From a virus: DNA of 29,927 nt. Shown one piece after another: positions 19,742 through 26,951 of the stretch. The stretch's first letter is position 1, and each line of letters opens with the position of its first letter. The stretch spans positions 1 through 29,927 of IMG/VR virus record IMGVR_UViG_3300042565_001121. One strand, given 5' to 3'. Under the pieces are notes generated by a model that worked only from the letters and a program-made list of their open reading frames with translations, made no database searches and was not told where the DNA came from. The position numbers and the translations under genes were made by a program.

Positions 19742-21888
19742 TGCCCGCCACCACACCACCACCCGCCGACGTGCACCAGGCGGCGCTCGACCTCGCTGCG
19801 CACGGGTTCCGGGTGCTGCCGATCCGGCCCGGCATGAAACACCCGCCGATGGCCGCATGGCAGCAGGCCGCCACCACCCGCACCGAAGCGATCGGCGCCT
19901 GGTGGAACGGGCTGTACCGAGGCCACGGCGTCGGTATCGCCACCGGCCACCTCGACACCGGCGAAGGGTTCTTCGTGCTCGACATCGACGAGCGCGACAC
20001 GTTCAGCGGCACCGACACGCTGCACGACCTGGAGAAGATGCACGGCCCGCTCCCGGCGACCATCACGTCGATCACCGGCAGCGGCAGCGAACACCGCTAC
20101 CTGCTGGTTCCAGCCGGGCGGCCGGTGCCTCGCAACGACCAGTCAGGCAGGCTCGGCGCCGGGCTTGACATCCGAGGCGAAGGCGGCCAGGTCGTCGTCG
20201 CCCCGACCGTGCACCCCAACGGCAACGCCTACGCCTGGGAAGTCGGCCACGCACCCGGCGAGATCGACATGGCCGAAGCGCCCGCCTGGCTGATGGACCT
20301 GCTCGCCCCGGTGGAGCGCAGCGCACCGGCACCAGCGCCGACCCGGCAGCGTGACGTGTTCCTGTCGTCATCGCCGGCAGATCGCTGGAACGACCGCACC
20401 ACCTGGCCCGACCTGCTCGAGCGGGACGGATGGCAACTCCACCACATCGACCCCGACGGTGAGCAGCACTGGACCCGGCCCGGCAAAGACCGGCGAGAAG
20501 GCACGTCGGCGACCGTCGGCTGGCAGGGCAACGACGCCCTCAAGGTGTTCACCTCGGCTGTGCCGTGGCTGCAGGCCGAGCGCACGTACTCACGGTTCCA
20601 GTACGAGGCGGCACGCACGCATGGCGGCGACGAACGGGCGCTGGCCCGCCAGATCATCGCCGACGAAGGTGCCGCTGTCGTCGCTGCGCTCCCGGTGGTG
20701 CCCGTCGGCACCGAGCCGCCGGCCAGCGACGAGATGAGCGACTACGACGCCTCGCTGCGTGGCCTACTGCTCAACTGGGGCGACTTCTGGGCGAAAGACA
20801 CCACCGAGGCGTCATGGCTTGCCGAGCCCGTCATCGCCCAGGGGCGCGCCACGGCGCTGTTCGCCCCGGGCGGCACCGGCAAGTCGCTGTTCGCCCTGTG
20901 GCTGTGCGCCTCGATCGCCTGCGGCCTGATCGGGCTCGACGGCATGACGCTGCAGCGGCGACGGGTGCTGTACCTCGACTACGAAATGACCGCCGACGAC
21001 CTCGCCGAGCGGCTCACGGCGATGGGGTTCAGCGCCGAGATGGACCTGGGCTGGTTGCACTACGCCCTGCTGCCGTCGTTGCCGCCCGCCGATGCGCCCG
21101 AGGGCGGCAAAGCCATCGCCCGGCTGGCACAGCTCGTCGGCGCCGACCTAGTGGTCATCGACACCTTCGGTCGGGCCGTCGCCGGTGACGAGAACGACGC
21201 CGACACGGTGCGCAACTTCTACCGCTGGACCGGTCTCCACCTCAAGGCCGAGGGGCGGGCGTTCCTGCGGGTCGATCACGCCGGCAAGGACGTCGAGAAG
21301 GGCCAGCGAGGCACCTCGGCGAAGAACGACGACGTCGATGTGGTCTGGCGGATGATGAAGGCCGACGGCGGCTTCACCCTCAAGGCGACGAAGCGGCGCA
21401 TGGGCTGGGTACCTGAGGAGGTGGTGCTGATGCAGCGAGACGATCCCCAGTTGCACTACCGCACCGGCATCGACGCCGTGCCCGCCGGTACCGCCGAGAC
21501 GGTCGCCGACCTCGATGCGCTCGGCGTGGCGGTTGACGCATCGGCCCGCAAGGCCGCCGAAGCACTGCGCGCGGCAGGCCGCTCAGCGAAGAACGACCGC
21601 ATCCGAGCGGCACAGAAAGCACGCCGAAGCAGGGTCATGCAGCCTGTGGATAACCACCCCCAAAGCGCGCCCCGAAGTGCGGGGCGCGGTCGCGAAACGG
21701 AGCGCGCCCCGATTGTTGGGGCGCACCGGGGCGCACTTGACGAAACCCCAGGTCAGGACGTGGGGCGCGGTGCGGGGCGCGGTGGGGCGCGGTACCCCGA
21801 CGCAACTGGGGCGCGCGCCCCCTCTCTAGAGGGGGCGCGCCCCAGCGTGAGCCCCGGCAAGCCAATTCCATCGATGGACGACTTCTGA
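19741..21888 (+). CDS. Prim-pol/helicase replication protein
   Basis: A 715-residue bifunctional replication protein. Residues 1-185 are an archaeo-eukaryotic primase (prim-pol) domain: 'FFVLDIDE' (D81, D83), 'GSGSEHRYL' (H118) and 'GLDIRGEGGQVVVAPTVHP' (141-159). Residues 345-560 are a RepA-like AAA helicase: Walker A 'APGGTGKS' (375-382), Walker B 'VVIDTF' (471-476) and 'RVDHAGKD' (510-517). The C-terminal 80 residues are low complexity, encoded by the GGGGCGC array, and end 'IPSMDDF', similar to an SSB tail. It would prime and unwind phage DNA, so the phage starts its own replication. ATG overlaps the methylase stop by one base. Confidence 0.88.
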   Translation: MPATTPPPADVHQAALDLAAHGFRVLPIRPGMKHPPMAAWQQAATTRTEAIGAWWNGLYRGHGVGIATGHLDTGEGFFVLDIDERDTFSGTDTLHDLEKMHGPLPATITSITGSGSEHRYLLVPAGRPVPRNDQSGRLGAGLDIRGEGGQVVVAPTVHPNGNAYAWEVGHAPGEIDMAEAPAWLMDLLAPVERSAPAPAPTRQRDVFLSSSPADRWNDRTTWPDLLERDGWQLHHIDPDGEQHWTRPGKDRREGTSATVGWQGNDALKVFTSAVPWLQAERTYSRFQYEAARTHGGDERALARQIIADEGAAVVAALPVVPVGTEPPASDEMSDYDASLRGLLLNWGDFWAKDTTEASWLAEPVIAQGRATALFAPGGTGKSLFALWLCASIACGLIGLDGMTLQRRRVLYLDYEMTADDLAERLTAMGFSAEMDLGWLHYALLPSLPPADAPEGGKAIARLAQLVGADLVVIDTFGRAVAGDENDADTVRNFYRWTGLHLKAEGRAFLRVDHAGKDVEKGQRGTSAKNDDVDVVWRMMKADGGFTLKATKRRMGWVPEEVVLMQRDDPQLHYRTGIDAVPAGTAETVADLDALGVAVDASARKAAEALRAAGRSAKNDRIRAAQKARRSRVMQPVDNHPQSAPRSAGRGRETERAPIVGAHRGALDETPGQDVGRGAGRGGARYPDATGARAPSLEGARPSVSPGKPIPSMDDF
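21667..21843. repeat. GGGGCGC heptamer array, candidate origin
   Basis: GGGGCGC occurs 8 times on + (21681, 21718, 21728, 21762, 21774, 21784, 21808, 21832) and 4 times on - (GCGCCCC at 21667, 21704, 21815, 21837) within 177 bases, far more than elsewhere. The array ends in a strong inverted repeat and lies in the 3' end of the replication gene, where prim-pol/helicase elements often keep iterons and an origin. The origin role is inferred. Confidence 0.5.
21742..21757 (+). repeat. 16-mer shared with the attP flank
   Basis: GAAACCCCAGGTCAGG is identical to 9666-9681 beside attP, and its 11-base core also occurs at 9747. It lies inside the heptamer array. Confidence 0.6.
21806..21845. repeat. 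40-nt inverted repeat in the prim-pol 3' end
   Basis: CTGGGGCGCGCGCCCCCTCT (21806-21825) faces AGAGGGGGCGCGCCCCAG (21828-21845): 18 pairs with a 2-base bulge and a CT loop. It would make a very stable hairpin in either strand and is inside the coding sequence. Confidence 0.75.
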
Positions 21889-21899
21889 AAGGCCAACCC

Positions 21900-22403
21900 A
21901 TGACCCGCACCCGTATCGACGTCCAACTCGCTGCAGCCGCCACCCTGCTCGACCGCCTGGCATCGTCGTACCCCTCGGCGCTCGGCCACCTCGCCCGCGA
22001 GCTGCTGGTGCTCGACGGCATGCCCGACCACACTAGCGGCGCCGGTATCACCCGTGGCGCGGGTAGCGACGTCGAGGCGCTCACCGCCGTCGAACGGGTC
22101 GCCGCCAGTCGGGTGCACTTCTCGACCGAGCTCGACACGTTGCGTGAGGATGCCCAGGCGGTCATCGAGATGATCGGCGCACTGGCGCACATGATCGACC
22201 GGGCCATCGGCCTACGTGCACCGATCGCTGTGTCACGGTGCCGGGATTCGCTGCCCGGCCGGGACGGCGGCATGAACTGGGGCGACCCGACCTGTGAGGA
22301 GATCCCGGCGAAGGCGGGGCTGTGCTCGGCGTGCTATCAGCGCGAGCGGCGCTGGCGCATCGGTGAGGGGCTGGCGGAGCGGGACACGGTGGCGGCGCGA
22401 TGA
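21900..22403 (+). CDS. Putative zinc-ribbon protein
   Basis: A 167-residue protein: helical N-terminal 110 residues, then a C-terminal cysteine cluster ('VSRCRDSL', 'DPTCEEIPAKAGLCSACYQRE') that fits a small zinc ribbon, ending in a basic helix. DNA binding is plausible but unproven. ATG at 21900 is 11 bases after the prim-pol stop, with AAAGG upstream. The 3' end overlaps the next ATG by 4 bases. Confidence 0.55.
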   Translation: MTRTRIDVQLAAAATLLDRLASSYPSALGHLARELLVLDGMPDHTSGAGITRGAGSDVEALTAVERVAASRVHFSTELDTLREDAQAVIEMIGALAHMIDRAIGLRAPIAVSRCRDSLPGRDGGMNWGDPTCEEIPAKAGLCSACYQRERRWRIGEGLAERDTVAAR

Positions 22404-22672
22404 ACCTGCTCGACAAACTGCGTCACGACGCGGCCCGCCTCACTGCGCTGACCGAAGCGCAGGCGGCCAGAATTGACCGTGTGGTCGTTCAGGTCGAGCG
22501 GCTGCAAGGGCTTTACGTCGAGAAGGCGGACGAGGTCATCAGACTTCGGGACGCTGGCGACGCGCTGTGTCGCTACATCATCGACAGTGGCCCTGGGTTG
22601 CATGACGACGAATCCATTGTCGCCTACTGGATGGAAGTCCGTGGCGACGCTCCGATGAAACCTGGCCGCTGA
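22400..22672 (+). CDS. Coiled-coil hypothetical protein
   Basis: A 90-residue helical protein ('LLDKLRHDAARLTALTEAQA', 'RIDRVVVQVERLQGLYVEKA') with a short C-terminal domain around 'CRYIIDSGPGLHDDESI'. It is the last gene of the early operon before a promoter-like gap. Not recognised. Confidence 0.5.
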   Translation: MNLLDKLRHDAARLTALTEAQAARIDRVVVQVERLQGLYVEKADEVIRLRDAGDALCRYIIDSGPGLHDDESIVAYWMEVRGDAPMKPGR

Positions 22673-22684
22673 CCTGCGTCGATG

Positions 22685-22714
22685 TTGGACAATGAAACCA
22701 AGAACCTGTAGTCT
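22685..22714 (+). promoter_or_regulatory. Candidate promoter for the late operon
   Basis: TTGGAC (22685-22690), 18-base spacer, TAGTCT (22709-22714, TA---T kept). It lies in a 107-base gap after the early operon and before the HNH/terminase block, and a CGCCCG...CGGGCG hairpin follows at about 22726-22756 in the leader. Confidence 0.5.
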
Positions 22715-22779
22715 CGGTGTAAGTCGCCCGTCGTGTGCAGCAGCACCGGCGGGCGTTGCCGTTGTCGGGGGTGGCGCAG

Positions 22780-23055
22780 ATGCCTGGCCGGAACCGTTCC
22801 CACTACAGCGGCGACTATCAGCGCCGAGCCCGAGCGGTGCGCCAGGCAGCCAACGCCAACCCCGGCACACGCTGCTGGCGATGCGGTCGCACCCTGGCCG
22901 AGCACGGCCCCGGCGTTCGCTGGGATGCCGGCCACGTCAGGGACGGCGACCCGACATCGCCGCTGGCCGCCGAGGCGAGCAGCTGCAACCGGTCAGCCGG
23001 TGCGACTGCGGGCAACCGTCGCCGTCGAGGGCTTGAGGTGACGAGGCAGTGGTGA
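22780..23055 (+). CDS. HNH-type endonuclease-like protein
   Basis: A 91-residue protein with the actinophage HNH plan: 'CWRCG' (C32, C35), 'WDAGHVRDGD' (D49, H52), 'SSCNRSAG' (C69, N70) and 'AGN' (N79). A zinc-bound beta-beta-alpha nuclease next to the terminase genes is typical of cos-type phages, where such enzymes aid terminase cutting. ATG 22780 is favoured because the upstream frame has no better start; GTG 22771 is possible. Its last 20 bases are the first copy of the repeat flanking the next gene. Confidence 0.75.
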   Translation: MPGRNRSHYSGDYQRRARAVRQAANANPGTRCWRCGRTLAEHGPGVRWDAGHVRDGDPTSPLAAEASSCNRSAGATAGNRRRRGLEVTRQW

Positions 23056-23495
23056 GTGAAGCCCAGGACGTGACGCTGTACCCGCAGTACGCACGTCGGG
23101 ACGTGACGCTGATCTGCGGCCCGCCCGGTAGTGGCAAGTCGACACTGGCTCGGCGGTTGCATGGCCACGTGCTGGAACTCGAATCCATCACCGCCGACAC
23201 ATGGCAGGCCCGGCTCAAGTTGTTCGGGCGAGCCTGCTACCGGATCGGGCGTGACCCGATGGCTAGGGCTGCCGTCGTGCGAGGCGCACCGACGCAGGCC
23301 GAGCGGGATCATCACGTCGAACTGTGCAAGCCGTCGAAGGTGATCGTGCTGCTCACGCCTGCCGATGTCTGCCACCAGCGAGTCGCTGAGCGCAACCGCA
23401 GCACCGTCGCCGGTGAGCACGAGGCCATCGATGCATGGTGGCAGGCGTGGAACGTCGAGCACCCCGACGACCTCAAGGTGACGAGGCAGTGGTGA
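23036..23495 (+). repeat. 20-bp direct repeats bracketing the kinase gene
   Basis: AGGTGACGAGGCAGTGGTGA occurs at 23036-23055 and 23476-23495, so the HNH protein and the kinase share the same last six residues (VTRQW plus stop). The 440-base interval contains exactly the kinase gene; loss by recombination would leave a clean HNH 3' end. Confidence 0.75.
23052..23495 (+). CDS. P-loop kinase (AAA_33/polynucleotide kinase-like)
   Basis: A 147-residue NTPase with Walker A 'GPPGSGKST' (23-31) and a C-terminal 'VCHQRVAERNR' lid-like segment ('LLTPADVCHQRVAERN'). It resembles small nucleotide or polynucleotide kinases of actinophages that repair DNA or RNA ends; substrate cannot be read from sequence. 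GTG 23052 gives a 4-base overlap with the HNH gene; GTG 23049 is equally placed. The exact 20-base repeats at both ends suggest recent insertion as a cassette. Confidence 0.78.
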   Translation: MSEAQDVTLYPQYARRDVTLICGPPGSGKSTLARRLHGHVLELESITADTWQARLKLFGRACYRIGRDPMARAAVVRGAPTQAERDHHVELCKPSKVIVLLTPADVCHQRVAERNRSTVAGEHEAIDAWWQAWNVEHPDDLKVTRQW

Positions 23496-23502
23496 CGGTG
23501 GG

Positions 23503-23530
23503 TTGCATGACTATGCACGTTTCTTATGAA
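23503..23530 (+). promoter_or_regulatory. Weak promoter-like pair before the terminase genes
   Basis: TTGCAT (23503-23508), 16-base spacer, TATGAA (23525-23530). The -35 overlaps the first TGCATGACTATGCA palindrome, so a factor bound there could regulate it. The surrounding 160 bases are unusually A/T-rich for this genome. Confidence 0.35.
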
Positions 23531-23645
23531 TCATGCACACTCCAGAGAACCCCGCAAAAAAGTTCACGCATACTTACCAGGGATTATGGGGTCTGACCAG
23601 GCAGAACCAGCCGACCGCCGACCACGCTGAGTGCATGACCATGCA
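23504..23645 (+). repeat. Paired TGCATGACyATGCA sites
   Basis: TGCATGACTATGCA at 23504-23517 and TGCATGACCATGCA at 23632-23645, identical except one base, each an inverted repeat (TGCAT/ATGCA). They frame an A-rich gap before the small terminase gene, with a half-site (ATCATGCAC) near 23530. Protein-binding sites are the likeliest use. Confidence 0.6.
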
Positions 23646-23656
23646 GTGAGGTGCCC

Positions 23657-23929
23657 ATGTCCATCACCGCCGCAGCCGCAACCGGTGACCGCCAGGCGAC
23701 GCTGATCGCCATGCGCGACAAGCTCGCCGCCGACATGGATGAAGCGCCCCCGGCAGTCGTGGCGCAGATCGCCGCTCGCCTGCAGTCGGTGCTGTCTGAG
23801 CTCGACGGCCTGGCCGTCCCGGGGGAGCGAGACCTTGCCGATGAACTCAAGCAGCGACGTCTTGACCGGATCGCAGCGACCAAGTCTGCTGCATCTGCCA
23901 AGCGAAAGACGCGGGAGCGCCGGGCCTGA
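23657..23929 (+). CDS. Small terminase subunit-like protein
   Basis: A 90-residue helical protein ('RQATLIAMRDKLAADMDE', 'IAARLQSVLSELDGLAV', a basic C-terminus 'SAKRKTRERR'). Position directly before the large terminase fits the short terminase-small-like proteins of actinophages, but no clear HTH is seen. ATG 23657 is chosen with GAGG 6 bases upstream. Its last 89 bases overlap the large terminase start in another frame. Confidence 0.5.
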   Translation: MSITAAAATGDRQATLIAMRDKLAADMDEAPPAVVAQIAARLQSVLSELDGLAVPGERDLADELKQRRLDRIAATKSAASAKRKTRERRA

Positions 23930-25313
23930 GGCGGTCGACTTCGCTGCCAGCGCCGGGCTCGTGCTCGACGACTGGCAGTCGTGGGTGCTCGAGATGTCGC
24001 TGGCCGAGCAGGACGACGGCCTCCACTCGGCGTTCGAGGTCGGCGTCGAAGTCGGCCGGCAGAATGGCAAAGGGTCGATCATGGAGGCCCGGCAGCTTGC
24101 CGGGTTGTTCCTGCTCGGCGAGCAGCTGCAGGTCCACACGGCGCACGAATTCCGTACCACGTTTGAACACTTCCTGCGGATCACCCGCCTGATCGAGTCG
24201 GCGCCTGCGCTCGACAAGAAGGTCATGCGCATCCGGCGTGGCGCTGGTGAGCAGGCCGTCGAACTCAAGTCCGGCGAGCGGCTCCGGTTCATCGCCCGAT
24301 CGAGTGGCGGTGGCCGAGGATTCAGCGGCGACACCGTCTACCTTGACGAAGCGTTCGCAGTGACCGAGCAGATGATGGGTGCTCTCATCCCGTCGCTGTC
24401 GGCCCGGCCGAACCCGCAATATTGGCTGCTGTCGTCGGCGCCGATGTCGTCGAGCAAGGTGCTGCACGCCATGCGCGCCAGGGCGGCCGAGGGCGGCAGC
24501 CCGAGGTTGTTCTATGCCGCCTGGTCGAACGAGCCAGGCACCGACCCTGACGACTGGGATGCGATCGCCCGTGCCAACCCGGCGCTCGGCGGACGCATCT
24601 CGCCCGAGTTCATCGAAGCCGAGCGGGCGGCGATGCCGCTGCCCGAGTTCCTCCGTGAGCGTCTCGGCATCCCCGACCCGCTCCCTGAGGATTCAGCGGC
24701 GAGGGAACCCAAACTCCCTGCCGACGCCTGGGCGTCGACGGTGGTCTACTCGCCGGTGCCGATCAACCCCGGCGAGATTGTGCTGTCGTTCGACGTGTCG
24801 CCGGGTGGCGAATGGTCGAGCATCGCCATCGCCGCCGGGTCGCTTGATGCGCCCTACGTCGAGGTGATCGAGCACCAGGCTGGCACCGGGTGGCTGCCTG
24901 GCCGGCTGGTCGAACTCGTCCAGCGGTGGCAGCCGATGTCGCTGGTGTGCGATTCGGGCGGCCCGGCCGGTTCGGTTGTCGGTGCCGTGGTGCACGCCAT
25001 GCGGCTCGCCGGCGTCTCGTCTGACCTGCTTCACCAGACCACGTTTGGCGAGATGAAGCAGGCGTGCGGAGCGTTCTACGCCGACGTCGTCGAGGGTCGC
25101 CTGCGGCGGCCACCGAACCAGGGACCGCTCGACAACGCTGCTGCTGACGCCGCTGAGCGTCGGCTGGGCGAGTCGTGGGCATGGGATCGCCGCAGTGCGA
25201 CGGTGCCCATCTCGCCGCTGGTGGCGGTGACGTTGGCCCGCTCACTGCTTGGCGACAAGCCCACCAAGCTGACGCACTCGGCGTCGGCGTTCGTGTCGCT
25301 CGACGACTACTAG
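23841..25313 (+). CDS. terL: Terminase large subunit
   Basis: A 490-residue packaging motor and nuclease. ATPase: Walker A variant 'GRQNGKG' (72-78), Walker B 'VYLDEA' (167-172) and coupling motif 'LLSSAP' (196-201). Nuclease: D318 in 'LSFDVS', D371 in 'VCDSGG' and a third acidic site near D431. It moves DNA into the prohead and cuts it. The first frame is open back to 23739, but ATG 23841 best fits the usual start ahead of 'GSAGPEAVDFAASAGLVLDDWQ' (the region around residues 25-46). No strong ribosome site; the overlap with the upstream gene implies coupling. Confidence 0.9.
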   Translation: MNSSSDVLTGSQRPSLLHLPSERRGSAGPEAVDFAASAGLVLDDWQSWVLEMSLAEQDDGLHSAFEVGVEVGRQNGKGSIMEARQLAGLFLLGEQLQVHTAHEFRTTFEHFLRITRLIESAPALDKKVMRIRRGAGEQAVELKSGERLRFIARSSGGGRGFSGDTVYLDEAFAVTEQMMGALIPSLSARPNPQYWLLSSAPMSSSKVLHAMRARAAEGGSPRLFYAAWSNEPGTDPDDWDAIARANPALGGRISPEFIEAERAAMPLPEFLRERLGIPDPLPEDSAAREPKLPADAWASTVVYSPVPINPGEIVLSFDVSPGGEWSSIAIAAGSLDAPYVEVIEHQAGTGWLPGRLVELVQRWQPMSLVCDSGGPAGSVVGAVVHAMRLAGVSSDLLHQTTFGEMKQACGAFYADVVEGRLRRPPNQGPLDNAAADAAERRLGESWAWDRRSATVPISPLVAVTLARSLLGDKPTKLTHSASAFVSLDDY

Positions 25314-25329
25314 CCCGAGGAGGTCGCGC

Positions 25330-25461
25330 ATGTTCACTGCCATGCAACTCGTCGGTCTGGTCATGGTCGTCGTCGGTGCCTTCATCGGCGCCGGCCTACC
25401 TGGTGCCCTCGTCGGCGCCGGGATTCTGCTCACCTACTTCGGTCTGGCGGGTGAGCGCTGA
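25330..25461 (+). CDS. Small two-span membrane protein
   Basis: A 43-residue hydrophobic protein, too short for most gene callers: 'MQLVGLVMVVVGAFIGAGL' then 'ALVGAGILLTYFGLAG', two membrane spans. It has a good ribosome site (GAGGAGG 6 bases upstream) and its TGA overlaps the portal ATG by one base. Small membrane proteins between terminase and portal are common in actinophages, role unknown. Confidence 0.6.
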   Translation: MFTAMQLVGLVMVVVGAFIGAGLPGALVGAGILLTYFGLAGER

Positions 25462-26951
25462 TGTTGTCGTCGATCTTCCGTCGCCCCGAGCAGCGCGCCC
25501 AGGCGACCACCTGGGGACTCTGGCCCGGCGAGATGACCCAGGTCGTCGGCGGCGTGTCGGTCACCGAGCAGACGTCGATGCAGTTGCTCACCGTCTACGG
25601 GTCGGTGCGCCTCATCTCCGATTCCATCGCCACGCTGCCGCTCGACGTGTATCGCCGCACCGGCGACGACGCCAAGGTTGAGGTCACCAAGCCGAAGTGG
25701 TTGCAGCAGCCGACTACGAATCTCGACTTCACCGCATGGGTGTCGCAGGTGTTGTCGTCGCTGCTGCTACACGGCAACGCCTACGTCGTCGTGCAGCGCA
25801 ACGAGGTCGGCGCCATCGTCGAACTGATTCCGCTCGACCCGTCAAAGGTGCGGGTGACTCGTGATCGCGGCCGCCTGGCCTACATGGTGAACGGCCAACG
25901 AGTCGACGCCGAGATGCTCCACCTCAAGGGGCTGATGCTGCCGGGTTCCGACGTCGGCCTGTCGCCGGTCGAGTACGCCCGCCAGTCAATCGGGCTCGGC
26001 CTGGCCGCCGTCAAGTTCGGCACCGGCTACTTCGAGGGCGAGGGCAACATGCCCGGCGTCATCGAGATGCCCGGCAGCGCACAGTCCGACACACTCAAGG
26101 CCATCGCCGACCAGTGGCGCCGTCGTCGCCGTGAGGGCGGCCGCGGCCTGCCCGGCGTGCTGCAAGAGGGCGCCGTGTGGAAGCCGACCGGCGTCACCAA
26201 CGAGCAGGCGCAGTTCTTGGCCACCCGCAAGTTCACGTCGGCCGAGATCGCCGGGCAGATGTTCATGATCGACCCGACCGAGCTCGGCATCGGCATCGAA
26301 GGTTCCTCGCTGACCTACGCCAACCTTGAGCAGCGAAACACCCGCTTCGTCCGGGTGACGTTGCTGCCGTGGATTGTGCGACTGGAGAAGGCGCTGTCCG
26401 ACCTGCTGGCGCAGCCTCGGTACGTCAAGTTCAACCTTGGCGCCCTGCTCCGTGGTGACCTGCAGACCCGTTACGCCGCCTACGCCGTCGGCATCGGCGC
26501 CGGGTTCTTGGAGCCGAACGAGGCGCGCGACTGGGAAGACCTGCCGCCGATGGAGGACACGCCCGACGTCCCCGACGTGCCCGACGACAACGACGACGAC
26601 GAGGCGCTGCGTTCCGTGATGCCCGCACGGCAGATCGTGCCCGCATCGCAGGTGGACATGCGCCAGGATCTCGTCATCCCGGCGCCGATCGTGAACATCC
26701 AGCCGGCACAGGTGACGGTCAACGTCGAGCCGACGCCGGTGACGGTGAACGTCCCGCCGACCGAGATGACGGTGAACGTGGAACCGATGCCCGTGACCGT
26801 GAACGTCCCTCCAACCGATCTGACGGTGAACGTCCCGACGCAGCCGCCGCCGATCGTCTACGTGCAGCCGCCGGATTCCGGCGACGAGTCCATCACGTTC
26901 ACGCGTGACCCGTCGGGCCGCATCGTCGGCGCCAAAAAGGTGACGAACTGA
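25461..26951 (+). CDS. Portal protein (HK97 gp3-like) with repeat tail
   Basis: A 496-residue portal that forms the ring at the DNA entry vertex. The core (about 35-355) shows 'VYGSVRLISDSIATLPLDVYR' features, 'LHGNAYVVV', 'IPLDPSKVRV' and 'GIGIEGSSLTYANLEQRN', all usual for HK97-type portals. An acidic linker (about 370-385) leads to a C-terminal array of seven 9-residue repeats of TVNVPP type (410-472), which is additional to the family core. ATG overlaps the upstream stop, and the next gene starts in a one-base overlap. Confidence 0.92.
   Translation: MLSSIFRRPEQRAQATTWGLWPGEMTQVVGGVSVTEQTSMQLLTVYGSVRLISDSIATLPLDVYRRTGDDAKVEVTKPKWLQQPTTNLDFTAWVSQVLSSLLLHGNAYVVVQRNEVGAIVELIPLDPSKVRVTRDRGRLAYMVNGQRVDAEMLHLKGLMLPGSDVGLSPVEYARQSIGLGLAAVKFGTGYFEGEGNMPGVIEMPGSAQSDTLKAIADQWRRRRREGGRGLPGVLQEGAVWKPTGVTNEQAQFLATRKFTSAEIAGQMFMIDPTELGIGIEGSSLTYANLEQRNTRFVRVTLLPWIVRLEKALSDLLAQPRYVKFNLGALLRGDLQTRYAAYAVGIGAGFLEPNEARDWEDLPPMEDTPDVPDVPDDNDDDEALRSVMPARQIVPASQVDMRQDLVIPAPIVNIQPAQVTVNVEPTPVTVNVPPTEMTVNVEPMPVTVNVPPTDLTVNVPTQPPPIVYVQPPDSGDESITFTRDPSGRIVGAKKVTN
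26688..26876 (+). repeat. 27-bp repeats encoding TVNV-type 9-residue units in the portal
   Basis: Seven consecutive in-frame units (IVNIQPAQV, TVNVEPTPV, TVNVPPTEM, TVNVEPMPV, TVNVPPTDL, TVNVPTQPP, IVYVQPPDS). The central five are closest. The alternation of E-P and P-P after TVNV suggests an ancestral 18-residue doublet. Confidence 0.75.

Noticed and set aside
23563-23590. TTCACG...TATGGG as a promoter before the terminase genes
   Set aside because: The -10 lacks the final T and no spacing gives a better pair; the TTGCAT/TATGAA pair upstream is slightly better though weak.
23564-24334. 256-residue minus-strand frame over the small terminase and TerL start
   Set aside because: No ribosome site or motif; it is the complement of two supported genes.
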